Shown in pieces: positions 23,878-34,545 of a stretch of 64,000 nt of DNA. A model generated the notes under the pieces. That model saw only the letters and a list, made by a program, of their open reading frames with translations, was not told the origin of the DNA and did no database searches. A program made the translations under genes and the position numbers. Position 1 is the stretch's first letter. Each line of letters begins with the position of its first letter. The stretch is from Sorex araneus (Eukaryota; Chordata; Mammalia; Eulipotyphla; Soricidae), in the NCBI RefSeq assembly GCF_027595985.1, contig NC_073307.1, positions 48,152,509 to 48,216,508 of the forward strand, read 5' to 3'.

Positions 23878-24257
23878 AAGAAGGAAGTATTTGCGAGAGA
23901 TTACCTTTGCCAAATTAAAGGGATAAAAAGGTCTTTTTACAAAGGAAAGAAAGCCAGTGTTTCATCAAAATCCAGCCTGGCCCTTTTAAGGAGTCCTGTT
24001 GAGGAAATGGTATTGCCCATTCTTAAATGGCCAGCACATTTTGACCAAGTTGGAGATCTTTCTTCAGTTATGTGGTAGAATGGACAGCTAGAGTGGGAAA
24101 AAGTAGGAGTGAGAGCTGAGTCTGGCTTATTTTCCATGTGTAAACATGCCGAAGGAGTATAATGATCCCTTCTGGGGGAAATTTGTACAGGTTGTTTTCT
24201 ACCATGCCTCTCCTCTTTTTCACACAACTGCCTCTTCTATTGTAGGTATATTCCTTT

Positions 24258-24720
24258 TTTTGAAAAAATTTTATTGAATCATCGAGAGATGGACTGGAGC
24301 GATAACACAGCGGGTAGGGAGTTTGCCTTGCCCTCGGCCAGTCCGGGTTTGATTCCTCTGTCCCTCTCAGAGAGCCGGGCAAGCTACCGAGAGTATTCCA
24401 CCAACATGGCAGAGCCTGGCAAGCTCCCCGTGGCATATTCAATATGCCAAAAACAGTAATCACAATGGAGACATTACTGGTGCCTGCTTGAGCAAATCGA
24501 TGAACGAGACATGACAGTGACAGTGAGAGTGTTATCATGAGTTACAAGCTTTCATGTTTGGGTTACAATCACACAATGGTCAAACACCCATCCCTCCACC
24601 AGTGTACATTCCCCACCACCAATATCCCCTGTGTACCCCCCATTCCCACCCTCCCCCTGCCTCTATGGCAGACAATATTCCCCATACTCTCTCTCGATTT
24701 TGGGGCATTATGGCTGTAGG
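24258..24720 (-). mobile_element. L1 3' end split by a second-type SINE
   Basis: Left piece 24258-24287 (TTTTATTGAATCATCGAGA) and right piece 24533-24720 (GTTACAAGCTTTCATGTTTG, CCACCACCAATATCCCCTG) are the two halves of one L1 3' end; the SINE at 24288-24532 lies between them. Confidence 0.85.
24288..24532 (+). mobile_element. Second-type tRNA-derived SINE, about 245 bp
   Basis: tRNA-like head GGACTGGAGCGATAACACAG shared with the SOR SINE, then a different body: TCCGTCCCTCTC-like region, CAGAGCCTGGCAAGCT, CATATTCAATATGCCAAAAA, CACAATGGAGACATTACTGG and AGCAAATCGATGAACGAGA. Inserted in an L1 3' end. Confidence 0.9.
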
Positions 24721-25339
24721 TATATTCTTTACTTCATCTTACTGCCCCAGCCAAGAACCTGGAGAATTCCTGGCAGATATTTTCCCTTTCATTCAACCTC
24801 TAGGTATTTCTAATACCCACATTTCTTCATTTTCACAGCTACTAAATTCAGTTTTACGGTTTTTCTACAAGACCTTCTGCAGTTTCTTAATTTGTGCTCA
24901 AATTGCTCTCCATACTAAACCAGAATAATGGTAAAAATCCCTCCATATTTTGGTCTTGTTTCTCCTTTTTTTCTTGTTTAGCTTCTTTTAGTGCTCATCA
25001 TCCCAAACTATTGGTAAAGACTCTCTAGTAGAGATACCCACCTATCTCTTCAGTCTCATCTTCAAAGTACCTCTCAGTCATGTCCTACTAAACTCTTGCT
25101 GAAAAGAATGTAGTGCTTTTATACCTTTAGTCCTTTAAGGAATGAACTTTATCTGCATGACCACTCAACATTAACTTCCTCTATGAAACCTTGAATGGCT
25201 GCAAGAAGGAAATTACCATGCTCAAGTTGCTCTAACCACAGCTATCCTGTTAGAAGCAACTTGCACACACATAAACTTCATCCCCATTCCCAGCTCTAAT
25301 CCCCAAAATCTGCACTCTCTTCTAAACCCTGACCTGACA

Positions 25340-26671
25340 TATCTTCAAAGGTGACACGGAACTAAGCAATCTAGTAAAAACAGAGATAAACAAATGGGAC
25401 TACATTAAACTAAAAAGCTTCTGCACCGCAAGAGATACAGTGACCAGAATCCAAAGACTATCCACAGAATGGGAAAGGATATTTACACAATACCCATCAG
25501 ATAAGGGGTTGATATCAATGGTATATAAAGCACTGGTTGAACTCTACAAGAAGAAAACATCCAACCCCATCAAAAAATGGGGCGAAGAAATGAACAGAAA
25601 CTTTACCAAGGAAGAAATACGAATGGCCAAAAGGCACATGAAAAAGTGCTCTGCATCACTAATCATCAGAGAGATGCAGATCAAAACAACCATGAGATAC
25701 CACCTCACACCACAGAGACTGGCACACATCCAAAAGAACAAAAGCAACCGCTGTTGGAGAGGATGTGGGGAGAAAGGGACCCTTCTACACTGCTGGTGGG
25801 AATGCCGGCTAGTTCAGCCCTTTTGGAAAACAGTATGGACGATTCTCAGAAAACTAGAGGTTGAGCTCCCATTTGACCCAGCAATACCACTGCTGGGAAT
25901 ATATCCCAGAGAGGCAAAAAAGTACAATCGAAACAACATCTGCACATGTATGTTCATCGCAGCACTGTTTACAATAGCCAGAATCTGGAAAAAACCCGAA
26001 TGCCCCAAAACGGATGACTGGTTGAGGAAACTTTGGTACATCTATACAATGGAATACTATGCAGCTGTTAGAAAAAAGGAAGTCAAGAATTTTGTAGTCA
26101 AGTGGATGGGCATGAAAAGTTTCATGCTGAGTGAAATGAGTCAGAAAGAGAGAGACAGACATAGAAAGATTGCACTCATCTATGGTATATAGAATATCAG
26201 AGTGGGAGACTAATACCCAAGAACCGTAGAAATAAGTACCAGGAGGTTGACCCCATGGCTTCGAGGCTGGCCTCACGTTCCGGGGAAAGGTCAACTCAGA
26301 GAAGCGATCACCAACTACATTGTAGTTGAAGGCCATGTGGGGGAAGGGAGTTGCGGGCTGAATGAGGGCTAGAGACTGAGCACAGCGGCCACTCAACACC
26401 TTTATTGCAAACCACAACAGCTAATTAGAGAGAGAGAACAGAAGGGAATGCCCTGCCACAGTGGCAGGGTGGGGTGGGGGGGAGATGGGAGTGGGGAGGG
26501 TGGGAGGGACGCCGGGTTTACGGGTGGTGGAGAATGGGCACTGGTGAAGGGATGGGTTCCCGAACTTTGTATGAGGGAAGTATAAGCACAAAAGTGTATA
26601 AATCTGTAACTGTACCCTCACGGTGATTCTCTAATTAAAAATAAATAAATTATAAAAAAAATAAAATAAAT
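25340..26671 (+). mobile_element. Young 5'-truncated L1 with perfect 16-bp target-site duplication
   Basis: AAACCCTGACCTGACA at 25324-25339 recurs exactly at 26672-26687. The element starts inside ORF2 and keeps an unbroken frame from its left end to the ORF2 stop near 26192. The 3' UTR (26193-26640) has the C-rich/G-rich block and ends in an A-rich tail of AATAAA units. The lack of stops and the perfect duplication mark it as recent. It cannot move by itself because the endonuclease and reverse transcriptase are absent. Confidence 0.97.
25440..26192 (+). pseudogene. L1 ORF2 C-terminal segment (open, 250 codons from first Met)
   Basis: Carries the cysteine-containing C-terminal region of L1 ORF2p ([20 protein letters not shown], then MFIAALFTIARIWKKPECPK and WYIYTMEYYAAVRKKE). 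The frame is open upstream of the Met to 25340 (IFKGDTELSNLVKTEINKWD). Same region as the minus-strand copy at 14982-15797. Not a host gene. Confidence 0.95.
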
Positions 26672-26773
26672 AAACCCTGACCTGACAAAGGGCTTAGCCA
26701 ACAGCAGGTACTTAACATCTGTAAATATTTATTACATATACAATATACTTAATTTGCTAACATTACCTGGTAG

Positions 26774-27020
26774 GTGGACTGAAGCGATAGCACAGCGGGT
26801 AGGGCCTTTGCTTTGCATGCGGCCGACCCGGGTTCGATTCCTCCGTCCCTCTCGGAGAGCCCAGCAAGCTACCGAGGGTATCTCACCCGCATGGCAGAGC
26901 CTGGCAAGCTACTAGTGGCATATTCGATATGCCCAAAACAGTAACAAGTCTCACAATGGAGACATTACTGGTGCCTGCTCCAGCAAATCGATGACCAACG
27001 GGATGACAGTGCTACCGTGC
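26774..27020 (+). mobile_element. Second-type tRNA-derived SINE with 10-bp target-site duplication
   Basis: TACCTGGTAG at 26764-26773 and 27021-27030. Full copy: GAAGCGATAGCACAGCGGGT head, GACCCGGGTTCGATTCCTCC (B-box-like), then the second-type body to GGGATGACAGTGCTACCGTG. The best reference copy of this type in the window. Confidence 0.93.
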
Positions 27021-27065
27021 TACCTGGTAGATGTTTTTGAATTACCATATGAAACAGGTACTATA

Positions 27066-27225
27066 ATAATTTTTGGGCTACGCCTGGAAGTTTCAGAATT
27101 TACTCCCAGCTCTGCATTCAGGATCTCTCTGGGTATGCTAGGAGGGCTATTTAGAGTGCTGGGGTGGAGCCCCAGTCAACTGAGTGCAAAGCAAGTGTCC
27201 GTTGGCTATACTTTTATGCCAGCCC
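27066..27225 (-). repeat. Decayed SOR-type SINE
   Basis: Minus strand from TTTTTGGGCTACGCCTGGAA to TATGCCAGCCCCGG. Confidence 0.65.
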
Positions 27226-27229
27226 CGGG

Positions 27230-28130
27230 TTCTAAATATTTTAGACTCTGCAGGAGAAAAGGCAAAAACCAGGATATTATATAGCTATTCATAAGGAACA
27301 AACTTTGGTCTCCTCTCTGTCCATTGCTGGGTGGTGCACATACTTTTGTCCTGAAGTTGTAGACCATATCTACAATTACAGGGAGACAGGCAAGTGAGAG
27401 GGGGTAGGGAAGAGTAGGATCAAAGAGTGAGGTGAGACTTTCACATTATGACTGGCAATATTAGGTAGTGCTCACTCTGCTCTCTTCAATAGGGAAACAT
27501 CAGACTACAAGAGACCACACTTTAACTTCCTCTTTCCAAATGACTCATTCAACTTTTGCTCAGATACACACTCACAAAAGACCAGGGAACTTTCATTAGT
27601 CCTTTAAAAAAGAAGTTAATATAAAATTATAGCAAAAAATAAATGGAACCTGAACTTTAGTAACACGCCTGAATCAATCCCCAGAGGCAGTGGCAGTGGG
27701 AGAAAGATGCTTAATTTCATTGGTTTTCTGTGTTTTTTTTCTGTTCTCATCTCACAGTGATGAAAGCTGCACATTTTTTCAAAGGAACCGAGAAATTGCT
27801 GGAGGTATGGTTTGCCAGGAAGCAAGTCGACACAAACAAGAATCTGGGGGTCTTCTTACCATTTCAAGATCTGAGTGGTACATACTTTAGAAGGATGTGC
27901 ACTGTTCAGTCATAAGTGTGCAAAAAACTGACGAAAGGAAGCTTATGTGCTCAGTCATGTCTCCAAGGGACATTTCATTTTGAAGACATGTGCTACCACC
28001 CTTTTGCTGAATACACCGTTGAAATTTGTTAGGTATTACAGTGGGTTTGACTCAATTAAAAATTTCTTTTATTCTCATAAGAATTTCATGAAACCTTCTC
28101 ACCCAGAGTACCCACACAGGAATTTCCAGG
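27230..28130. other. Unique intergenic sequence
   Basis: Nothing recognised on either strand. AT-rich, no CpG island, no plausible exon. Confidence 0.5.
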
Positions 28131-28147
28131 AATAAATAGAATTTCTT

Positions 28148-29049
28148 TTTTTTAAAAAAATTTATTTTATTGAATCACCATGTGGAAAGTTACAAAGTTC
28201 TCAGGCTTATGTCTCAGTTATACAATGCTCAAACACCCGTCCTTTCACCAGTTCCCATATTCCACCACCAAGAAAAAAAAACACCAAGTATACCTCGAAC
28301 CCCCACACCCCTACCCCTCCACCCCCACCTGCATAACTGATAAATTTCGCTTCATTTTCTCTTTACCTTGATCACATTCCATATTTCAACACAAACCTCA
28401 CTATTGTTGTTGGAGTTTCAACACAGAACTCACTATTCTTGTTGGAGTTTATCCCCCCAAACTACGGCCTTATTGACAAGAAAACATTTGATAATTAATT
28501 TTCCACTGATGAGAATGAAGAGATATAAAGGTTTAGGATTTCTGTATTTTTGTGATTAAGACCAGGGAGATTTAAGTTGGAAGTTGCATCATTTCCCTTC
28601 CTGGGGCAGCATGGAGCAAAAGCTTAGTTCACAGTCTGGAGACATGGCTGTAAGCACTCGCTGGGACCCGAAGTAATATAGCTGGCTCTGGATCCTGGTC
28701 GTTCAGCAGCAAAGCGGCTGTGCAAAGGCATGGCCACCCAGGTCGAATCTTGGCGGAGCGCGAGCCGCGAGCCAGAACCGGCCCGAGACTGCCCAAGTGT
28801 CCCGTTCTTTCAAGTTCAAAACACTTTTTTCTTTCCTGCGCCACCAAGTTCATACCTGTTTAAAAGTTCCAAATATGGTGGACACCACGCCGCTTCCTCC
28901 TGGAGGGAAGAAAAACCAAGGAAGAAGGATATTCCCCCCCTTAGCCTGCATGGGGCAAAAGCTTAGTTCACAGTCTGGAGACATGGCTGCAAGCACTTGC
29001 TGGGACCCGAAGTAATATAGCTGGCTCTGGATCCTGGTTGTTCAGCAGC
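28148..29049 (-). mobile_element. Composite L1-tailed retroposon, copy 1 (902 bp)
   Basis: AATAAATAGAATTTCTT at 28131-28147 is repeated exactly at 29050-29066. The left (3') half is an L1-like tail: TTGAATCACCATGTGGAAAG, ATACAATGCTCAAACACCCG, CCATATTCCACCACCAAG, then a C-rich block. The right (5') half is GC-richer. It holds two copies, about 339 bases apart, of a roughly 105-base unit with AAGCTTAGTTCACAGTCTGG and CTGGCTCTGGATCCTGGT (28609 and 28948). Confidence 0.88.
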
Positions 29050-29212
29050 AATAAATAGAATTTCTTAATGCAATTTTCTGAAATGGAGCAGCACATTATA
29101 TGGCACATATAAATTCTACTTTGGATTTCCCAGACAGTCCAGTAATCAGTCAGCCAAATAAAACCCGGGGCATTCTGATGAGTGTTCCTTTATTTCTCCA
29201 ACTTTTTTTTTG

Positions 29213-29378
29213 CGTTTTTTTGGGTCACACCTGGCAATGCTCAGGGCTTACTCCTGGCTCTGCACTCAGGAATTACCCCTGGCGGTGCTCAGGGGACCAT
29301 ATGGGATGCTGGGAATAGAACCTGGGTTGGCTGCTTGCAAGGCAAATACCCCACCCTCCGTGACATCGCTCCAGCCCC
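29213..29378 (-). mobile_element. SOR-type SINE
   Basis: Minus strand, GGGTCACACCTGGCAATGCT to ATCGCTCCAGCCCC. CCAACTTTTTTTTT-like flanks on both sides suggest a target-site duplication. Confidence 0.9.
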
Positions 29379-29397
29379 ATCCAACTTTTTTTTTTTT

Positions 29398-29538
29398 TGC
29401 TTGTTTGTTTTGCTTTTTGGGTCACACCTAGTGATGCTCCTGATGGTGCTCAGGGGACTATATGGGATGCCAGGGATTGAACCCTGGTCTAACTCGTGCA
29501 AAGCAAACACCCTACCCACTGCACCATCATCCTGGTCC
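29398..29538 (-). repeat. SOR-type SINE with internal deletion
   Basis: GGGTCACACCTAGTGATGCT passes straight to CCTGATGGTGCTCAGGGG, so about 30 bases of the usual body (the GGCTCTGCACTCAGGAAT part) are missing. It lies directly after the previous copy. Confidence 0.85.
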
Positions 29539-29771
29539 CCTGATGAATGTTTTTGACCCAGCTGCTGTGGACCAATTCTGTAAGACAGATGGTGCTGCTG
29601 TAAAGGGTGTCACTAAAGAGAGTGGAATTTTGTGACCTGATACCAACTTTGATACCACAATGTTTTATCCTTGTGGATATTTGATGAATGGCATAAAACC
29701 AGATGGGACTTTTTGAAAGAGTCACATCAATCACTCCATTTAAAAAAAATGTTGCCTTTGAAACAAATTTA

Positions 29772-29962
29772 TTCATTTATTTTTTATTTTATTTTATTTT
29801 ATTTTGCTTTTTGGGTCACACCCAGCATTGCACAGGGGTTACTCCTGGCTCATGCACTCAGGAATTACTCCTGGCGTTGCTCAGGGGACTATATGGGATG
29901 CTGAGAATAGAACCTGGGTCGCCACATGCAAGGAAAACACCCTACCCGCTGTGCTATAGGGG
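29772..29962 (-). mobile_element. SOR-type SINE with 14-bp target-site duplication
   Basis: TTGAAACAAATTTA flanks the element (about 29758-29771 and 29964-29977). Minus strand; (TTTTA)n-like start, the head end is partly lost (GTGCTATAGGGG). Confidence 0.88.
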
Positions 29963-30185
29963 TTGAAACAAATTTAAGTCAGACCTCCTGTACACTTACC
30001 ACGGGCAAGTGGTAGAAGTCTTCATACCAGAAAAATTTGTAAATCGGAGTTCTAAATCTCGAACAACACTTGAAGTTTTTAAAATCTTTATTTCCAGAGT
30101 GATGTTTGAATGATTACAATTTTGTTTTTTTACCAATTTCACTAAAAAGCAGTGACAATAGCCGAGTTGATTAAGAAAAATTAAG

Positions 30186-30310
30186 CAGGGCTGGAGAGAT
30201 AGTACAGAGACACTCACTTTCCATGCAGCTTGATCCAGGTTCTATCCCTGGCATCCCATATCAGGGATAGAACCTGGATCAAGCTGGTGTTGGGTGTGGT
30301 CCTAAATCTC
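30186..30310 (+). repeat. SINE fragment carrying a perfect 25-bp inverted repeat
   Basis: The head CAGGGCTGGAGAGATAGTAC starts a plus-strand SINE. Bases 30226-30250 and 30262-30286 are exact reverse complements (arm begins CAGCTTGATCCAGGTTC) around the loop GCATCCCATAT. The downstream body is replaced by the inverted copy. Confidence 0.9.
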
Positions 30311-30770
30311 TCCCCCTCACCATCCCAAAAAAGAAAAAAATATGAAGAAAAACACAAAAAGAGAACAGACATAGAAGGTGATTGCTGCTTTTTAGATATT
30401 GATACTGGGCCATGTTTTCCATATCCACCACCTTGTAGAAAGCCCTAAGTATAAAGACAGTGTGATTTTGAGTTGTACACATTATTACATCAAGATATTT
30501 TGTATAAGTGCTCTCTTTTATGTCCTGTACAACTCTTTCTGTCAAATTGAAGTGCATGTAGAAAAAACCTTTTGCTATATAAAACATTACAACGGTTGAG
30601 AAAACAACTATTTGGCTTATGCACAGTGCAATATTTCTCTAGGTGTCATCCAAAATTTCCTGCAGAGAGGACTTCTGTCCTCATTAGGTGTTGGCAGCAT
30701 CTGGTACTGTTCTATTAAATTGCTGCCAGAAATTTTTCTTTTAATTTTTAAAAAATTTTCTTTTATTTTT

Positions 30771-30941
30771 TATTTTTTTACTTTTTGGGTCACACCCGGC
30801 GATGCACAGGGGTTACTCCTGGCTCTGCACTCAGGAATTACCCCTGGCGTGCTCAGGGGACCATATGGGATGCTGGGAATCAAACCCAGATCGGCCGCGT
30901 GCAAGGCAAACGCCCTACCCGCTGTGCTATTGCTCCAGCCC
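30771..30941 (-). mobile_element. Young SOR-type SINE with 17-bp target-site duplication
   Basis: AATTTTCTTTTATTTTT at 30754-30770 and 30942-30958. Near-consensus minus-strand copy. Confidence 0.92.
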
Positions 30942-30959
30942 AATTTTCTTTTATTTTTA

Positions 30960-31760
30960 TAAAGTAGTTCACAATATTTGATTATGTTTAATATTTGAAC
31001 ATCAATACCACCACCAGTACACCTTCTCACCACCATATTTTGGATGTTTCCATCCAGAATCCCAACCCCTGCCCCAAAGCAGAGCCGAAATAATTTATTT
31101 TGTATTGTTTGTTATGAATAAACCATGGAAAATGCTACAAAATTTTTTTCTTAGAGCAAAGTGTGTGGAGATTGTTGTATTTAACCCAAGGGCCATTAAG
31201 CCCTTCTATAAGAGATTACAAACATTGTTAAAGGTTGAGCCTTGTGTGCATATATATGTACACATACACACATATCTGTAAAAATATATTTCCCTCTAAG
31301 ATTGGTTGCCTTCTACTTTATTTATTTAGTTTTCTAACTTTGCCTTCTACTTTAAACCCCATCAAATGCGGTGCACTGCTCTTGAAATATGAGTGGTGTG
31401 AGGTATGAGATGTCACACAGCCGTGGTCCAGGGATAGGTTCATTGATGGCTGGGGCTTGGCCTAAGCAAGTCGAGAGCGGCCATGAGCATGGCGGCAGTT
31501 GAGTTCTGGAGATTGTTGGCTGCCGGGGCTGGGTCCCTTGGGGCATCCCCCTCCAGGGTGCCTTGAATGAAACAGCCTGGCAGGGGTCCAGCAGCATGGC
31601 CAGTCATTTTATACTCTCTTCTGAGAGAATTATGAGTCTCTGGATCATGGCCGTTGATGAGATTATCTGGGGCCAGCCAGAGGTGGCTTGTGGGCATGAC
31701 TGCCAAGTTGCTGGAAAGAGGGGGCTATGAGGGAAGGTCACCCATTCCCGGTTCCATTGA
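30960..31760 (-). mobile_element. Second composite retroposon family, copy A
   Basis: The left part (AATATTTGAACATCAATACC, AATAATTTATTTTGTATTG, GGGCCATTAAGCCCTTCTA) aligns by eye with 45348-45700. The right part (CATGGCGGCAGTTGAG, GTCTCTGGATCATGGCCGTT, GACTGCCAAGTTGCTGG) matches 53660-53750. T-rich at the left, so probably minus. GC-rich 5' body and AT-rich 3' end, as in the first composite family, but different sequence. Confidence 0.6.
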
Positions 31761-31993
31761 ACCACTGCCAGGAATTTTATATCTAATTACTTCCACTTTC
31801 TGAAACACTGAAACTATTTTATACTAATAATATTGAAATCAATTTCTACTTCATACAACTGTTTCTGCAGCAGTAGTTAAAAGCTTTCTTCCATGAGTCA
31901 AGTCCTCATAAAAAGCTGATTGCCGTCTATTGTGTATTGCAATTTTAACATTACTTCCTATATTTGTATTTCCTTTATTGACTATCATATCAG

Positions 31994-32033
31994 TCTTTCT
32001 TCTTTCTTTCTTTCTTCCCTTCTTTCTTCCTTC

Positions 32034-32125
<92 letters not shown>

Positions 32126-32343
32126 TTATCCTCCTCCTCTCCTCCTCCTCCCCTTCCCCTTCTCCTCCTCCTCCTTCTCCTCCTCCTTCTCCTCCTCCTC
32201 CTTTTCTTCTTCTTCTTCTTCTTCTTCTTCTTCTTCTTCTTCTTCTTCTTCTTCTTCTTCTTCTTCTTCTTCTTCTTCTTCTTCTTCTTCTTCTTCTTCT
32301 TCTTCTTCTTCTTCTTCTTCTTCTTCTTCCTTTTTTCTTCTTT
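31994..32343. repeat. 350-base polypyrimidine tract, (TTTC)n then (TTC)n
   Basis: Apart from one A at 32128, every base from 31994 to 32343 is C or T: (TTTC)n to 32127, a mixed CTC/CCTT stretch, then (TTC)n from about 32205. The long Arg/Lys/Ser/Phe frames over it are not proteins. Confidence 0.98.
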
Positions 32344-32359
32344 ATAAAGTGAAAGGGTG

Positions 32360-32790
32360 TCAGGGACAGTAGATACAAGGGCCAGGGGGATTTCTCTATA
32401 GCTGGAAGCCTGCTTCATGAGTGGAGGGGAGAAGGCATATGGAATAGAGAAGGGATCACTAAGAAAATGATGGCTGGAGGAACCAGTTGGGATGGGAGAT
32501 GCATGCCGAAAGTAGATAATGGACCAAACACAGACCTCTCAGTGTCTGTGTTGCAAGCCATAATGCCCAAAAGTAGAGAGAGAGTATGGGGAATATTGTC
32601 TGCCATGGAGGCAGGGGGAGGGTGGGAAAGGGGGCGTATACCAGGGATATTGGTGGTGGGGAATGTGCACTGGTGGAGGGATGGGTGTTTGATCATTGTG
32701 AGATTGTAACCCAAACATGAAAACTTGTAACTATCTCAGGGTGATTCAATAAAATAAAAAAAAATAAAAATAAAGTGAAAAAATAAATAA
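32360..32790 (+). mobile_element. L1 3' end with 16-bp target-site duplication
   Basis: ATAAAGTGAAAGGGTG at 32344-32359 recurs exactly at 32791-32806. The body is L1 3' UTR, plus orientation (GTAGATACAAGGGCCAGGGG, GGTGGGGAATGTGCACTGGT, AACTATCTCAGGGTGATTCA) with an A-rich tail. It inserted at the very edge of the polypyrimidine tract. Confidence 0.95.
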
Positions 32791-32832
32791 ATAAAGTGAA
32801 AGGGTGAAATGGGACAGAGAAAAGCAGAACCA

Positions 32833-32833
<1 letters not shown>

Positions 32834-32882
<49 letters not shown>

Positions 32883-33040
32883 AGGGGACACCCGACAATG
32901 CTCAGGGTTATTCTTGGCTTGCACTCAGGGATTACTCCTTGCAGTGCTTGGGGACCATAGGGGATGCTTGGGATTGAACCAGTGTTGAACATGTTCAAGA
33001 CAAGTGCTCTCTCACTGTATTATTGCTCCAGATCCAGATC
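32834..33040 (-). repeat. (TG)n microsatellite followed by a SOR-type SINE
   Basis: (TG)n at 32834-32880, then a minus-strand SINE at 32882-33040 (GGACACCCGACAATGCTCAG to ATTATTGCTCCAG). Confidence 0.85.
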
Positions 33041-33158
33041 AGTTTTTCATAGGATGCTAAGGGTGGTCTTTGGGAAAAGGTAAGATTTGAGCAAAACAGT
33101 TGATGAAAGTGCAGAATGACTGGGTGGATATCTGGGAATGAGACTTCCAACAGAGGCC

Positions 33159-33315
33159 CAATGGGGACGGAGAGATTGCTCAATAGACCGAGACACTTGC
33201 TTTGACAGCAGGAGTCATATATTTGATTCTCAGCATTGTTCCTGAACACCACTAAGAGTGACTCCCAAGCATTAAGCCCAAAGCCAGGAATAGGCTTCCC
33301 ACGGCACAGCCAAGA
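33159..33315 (+). repeat. Diverged SINE, plus strand
   Basis: GGGGACGGAGAGATTGCTCA head and TGATTCTCAGCATTGTTCCT; old. Confidence 0.6.
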
Positions 33316-33439
33316 GTAGCATTTCTGCCTTCTCTCCACACCCTACACATACACACCTGGCACCCACCGACAGAAGCTGAGCAAAGCTACAGAGGTAGTT
33401 AAGAAGCAGCGAGGAGTCTGAGGGGGCTATTAAGGAATG

Positions 33440-33720
33440 ACAGAGGCGGAGAGGTATATATGATGAGTTCTAGAGGTGATGGGATGGATCAAGCAATATA
33501 CAGTCTTAAAGAATATCTTAAGGATATGTTTTGAAGAAAATTGGGGCAATTAAAGGATTTTATGCAGAGCAGTGACATAATCTAACCTATAAATAACCAA
33601 GGATTATTCTGGATAGATGCTGTTTGGGGAATTGGTAGAAGCTGGAGATCCATTTGGAATTACTGCAATGATCCAGGTATGTCACGGTACTAGAGTCTGA
33701 CCACATTTTCAAAGGCTGAG
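33440..33720. repeat. Possible ancient mammalian repeat
   Basis: The order 'ttttatgcagagcagtgacata', 'attattctggatagatgctg' and 'attactgcaatgatccagg' resembles a widespread old mammalian repeat, but I cannot name the family. Confidence 0.35.
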
Positions 33721-33794
33721 GTAAGGAATCTCCTGATACTGACTCCCCTCTAGGAAGTCATGTACTTAGACTACCACATGAAGGGTGCTTAAGA

Positions 33795-34545
33795 GTCATG
33801 CATCATGACCCTGCAATACCACTTCTGGGAAGATACCCTAAAGGTGCAAAAAAGCACAATAGAAATGACATACGTATCTTTATGTTCATTGCAGCACTGT
33901 TCACAATAGCCAAAATCTGGAAACAACCCAAGTGCCCAAGAACAGACAACTGGTTAAAGAAACTTTGGTACATCTACACAATGAATACTATGCAGCTGTT
34001 AGGAGAGATGAAGCCATGAATTTTGCTTAAAAGTGGATAGACATGGAGAGTATCATGCTAAGTAAAATGAGTCAGAAAGAGAGGGACAGACATATAAGGA
34101 CTGTAATCATTTGTGGAGTATAAAATAATGTAACATAAGACTAACACCCAAGGACAGTAGACACAAGGGCCACGAAGGTTGCTCCAGAGTTGAAAGCCTG
34201 CCTCATGAGCGAGGGAGAAGGCAGCTGGAATAGAGAAGGGATCACTAAGACAATGATGGTTGGAGGGATTGGTTGGGATGGGAGATGTGTGCTGAAAGTA
34301 GGTAAAGGACCAAACATGATGATCTCTCAGTATCAGTATTGCAAACCATAATACCCAAAAGTAGAGAGAGAGAGTATTATCTGCCCTGGAGGTATGAGGA
34401 GGGCTGGGAGGGGGCTTACTGGGAACATTGGTGATTGGAGAATGTGCACTGGTGGAGGGAGGGGTGTTTGATCATTGTATGATTGTAACTCAAACATGAA
34501 AGCTTGTAACTGTATCTCAGATGATTCAATAAAATTAAAAAAAAA
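33795..34545 (+). mobile_element. L1 3' fragment, plus strand
   Basis: Begins inside the ORF2 C-terminus (DPAIPLLGRYPKGAKKHNRN, MFIAALFTIAKIWKQPKCPR, WYIYTMNTMQLL with a deletion that breaks the MEYYA motif) and continues through the 3' UTR to ATTCAATAAAATTAAAAAAA. Older than the copy at 25340. Confidence 0.9.

Noticed and set aside
26764-26850. Possible tRNA gene (A-box and GGTTCGATTCC B-box)
   Set aside because: It is the tRNA-derived head of a SINE. No full cloverleaf acceptor stem can be drawn and the body continues into SINE sequence.
31851-32418. Long Arg-, Lys-, Ser- or Leu-rich frames
   Set aside because: Produced by the (TTTC)n/(TTC)n tract in every frame; not protein.
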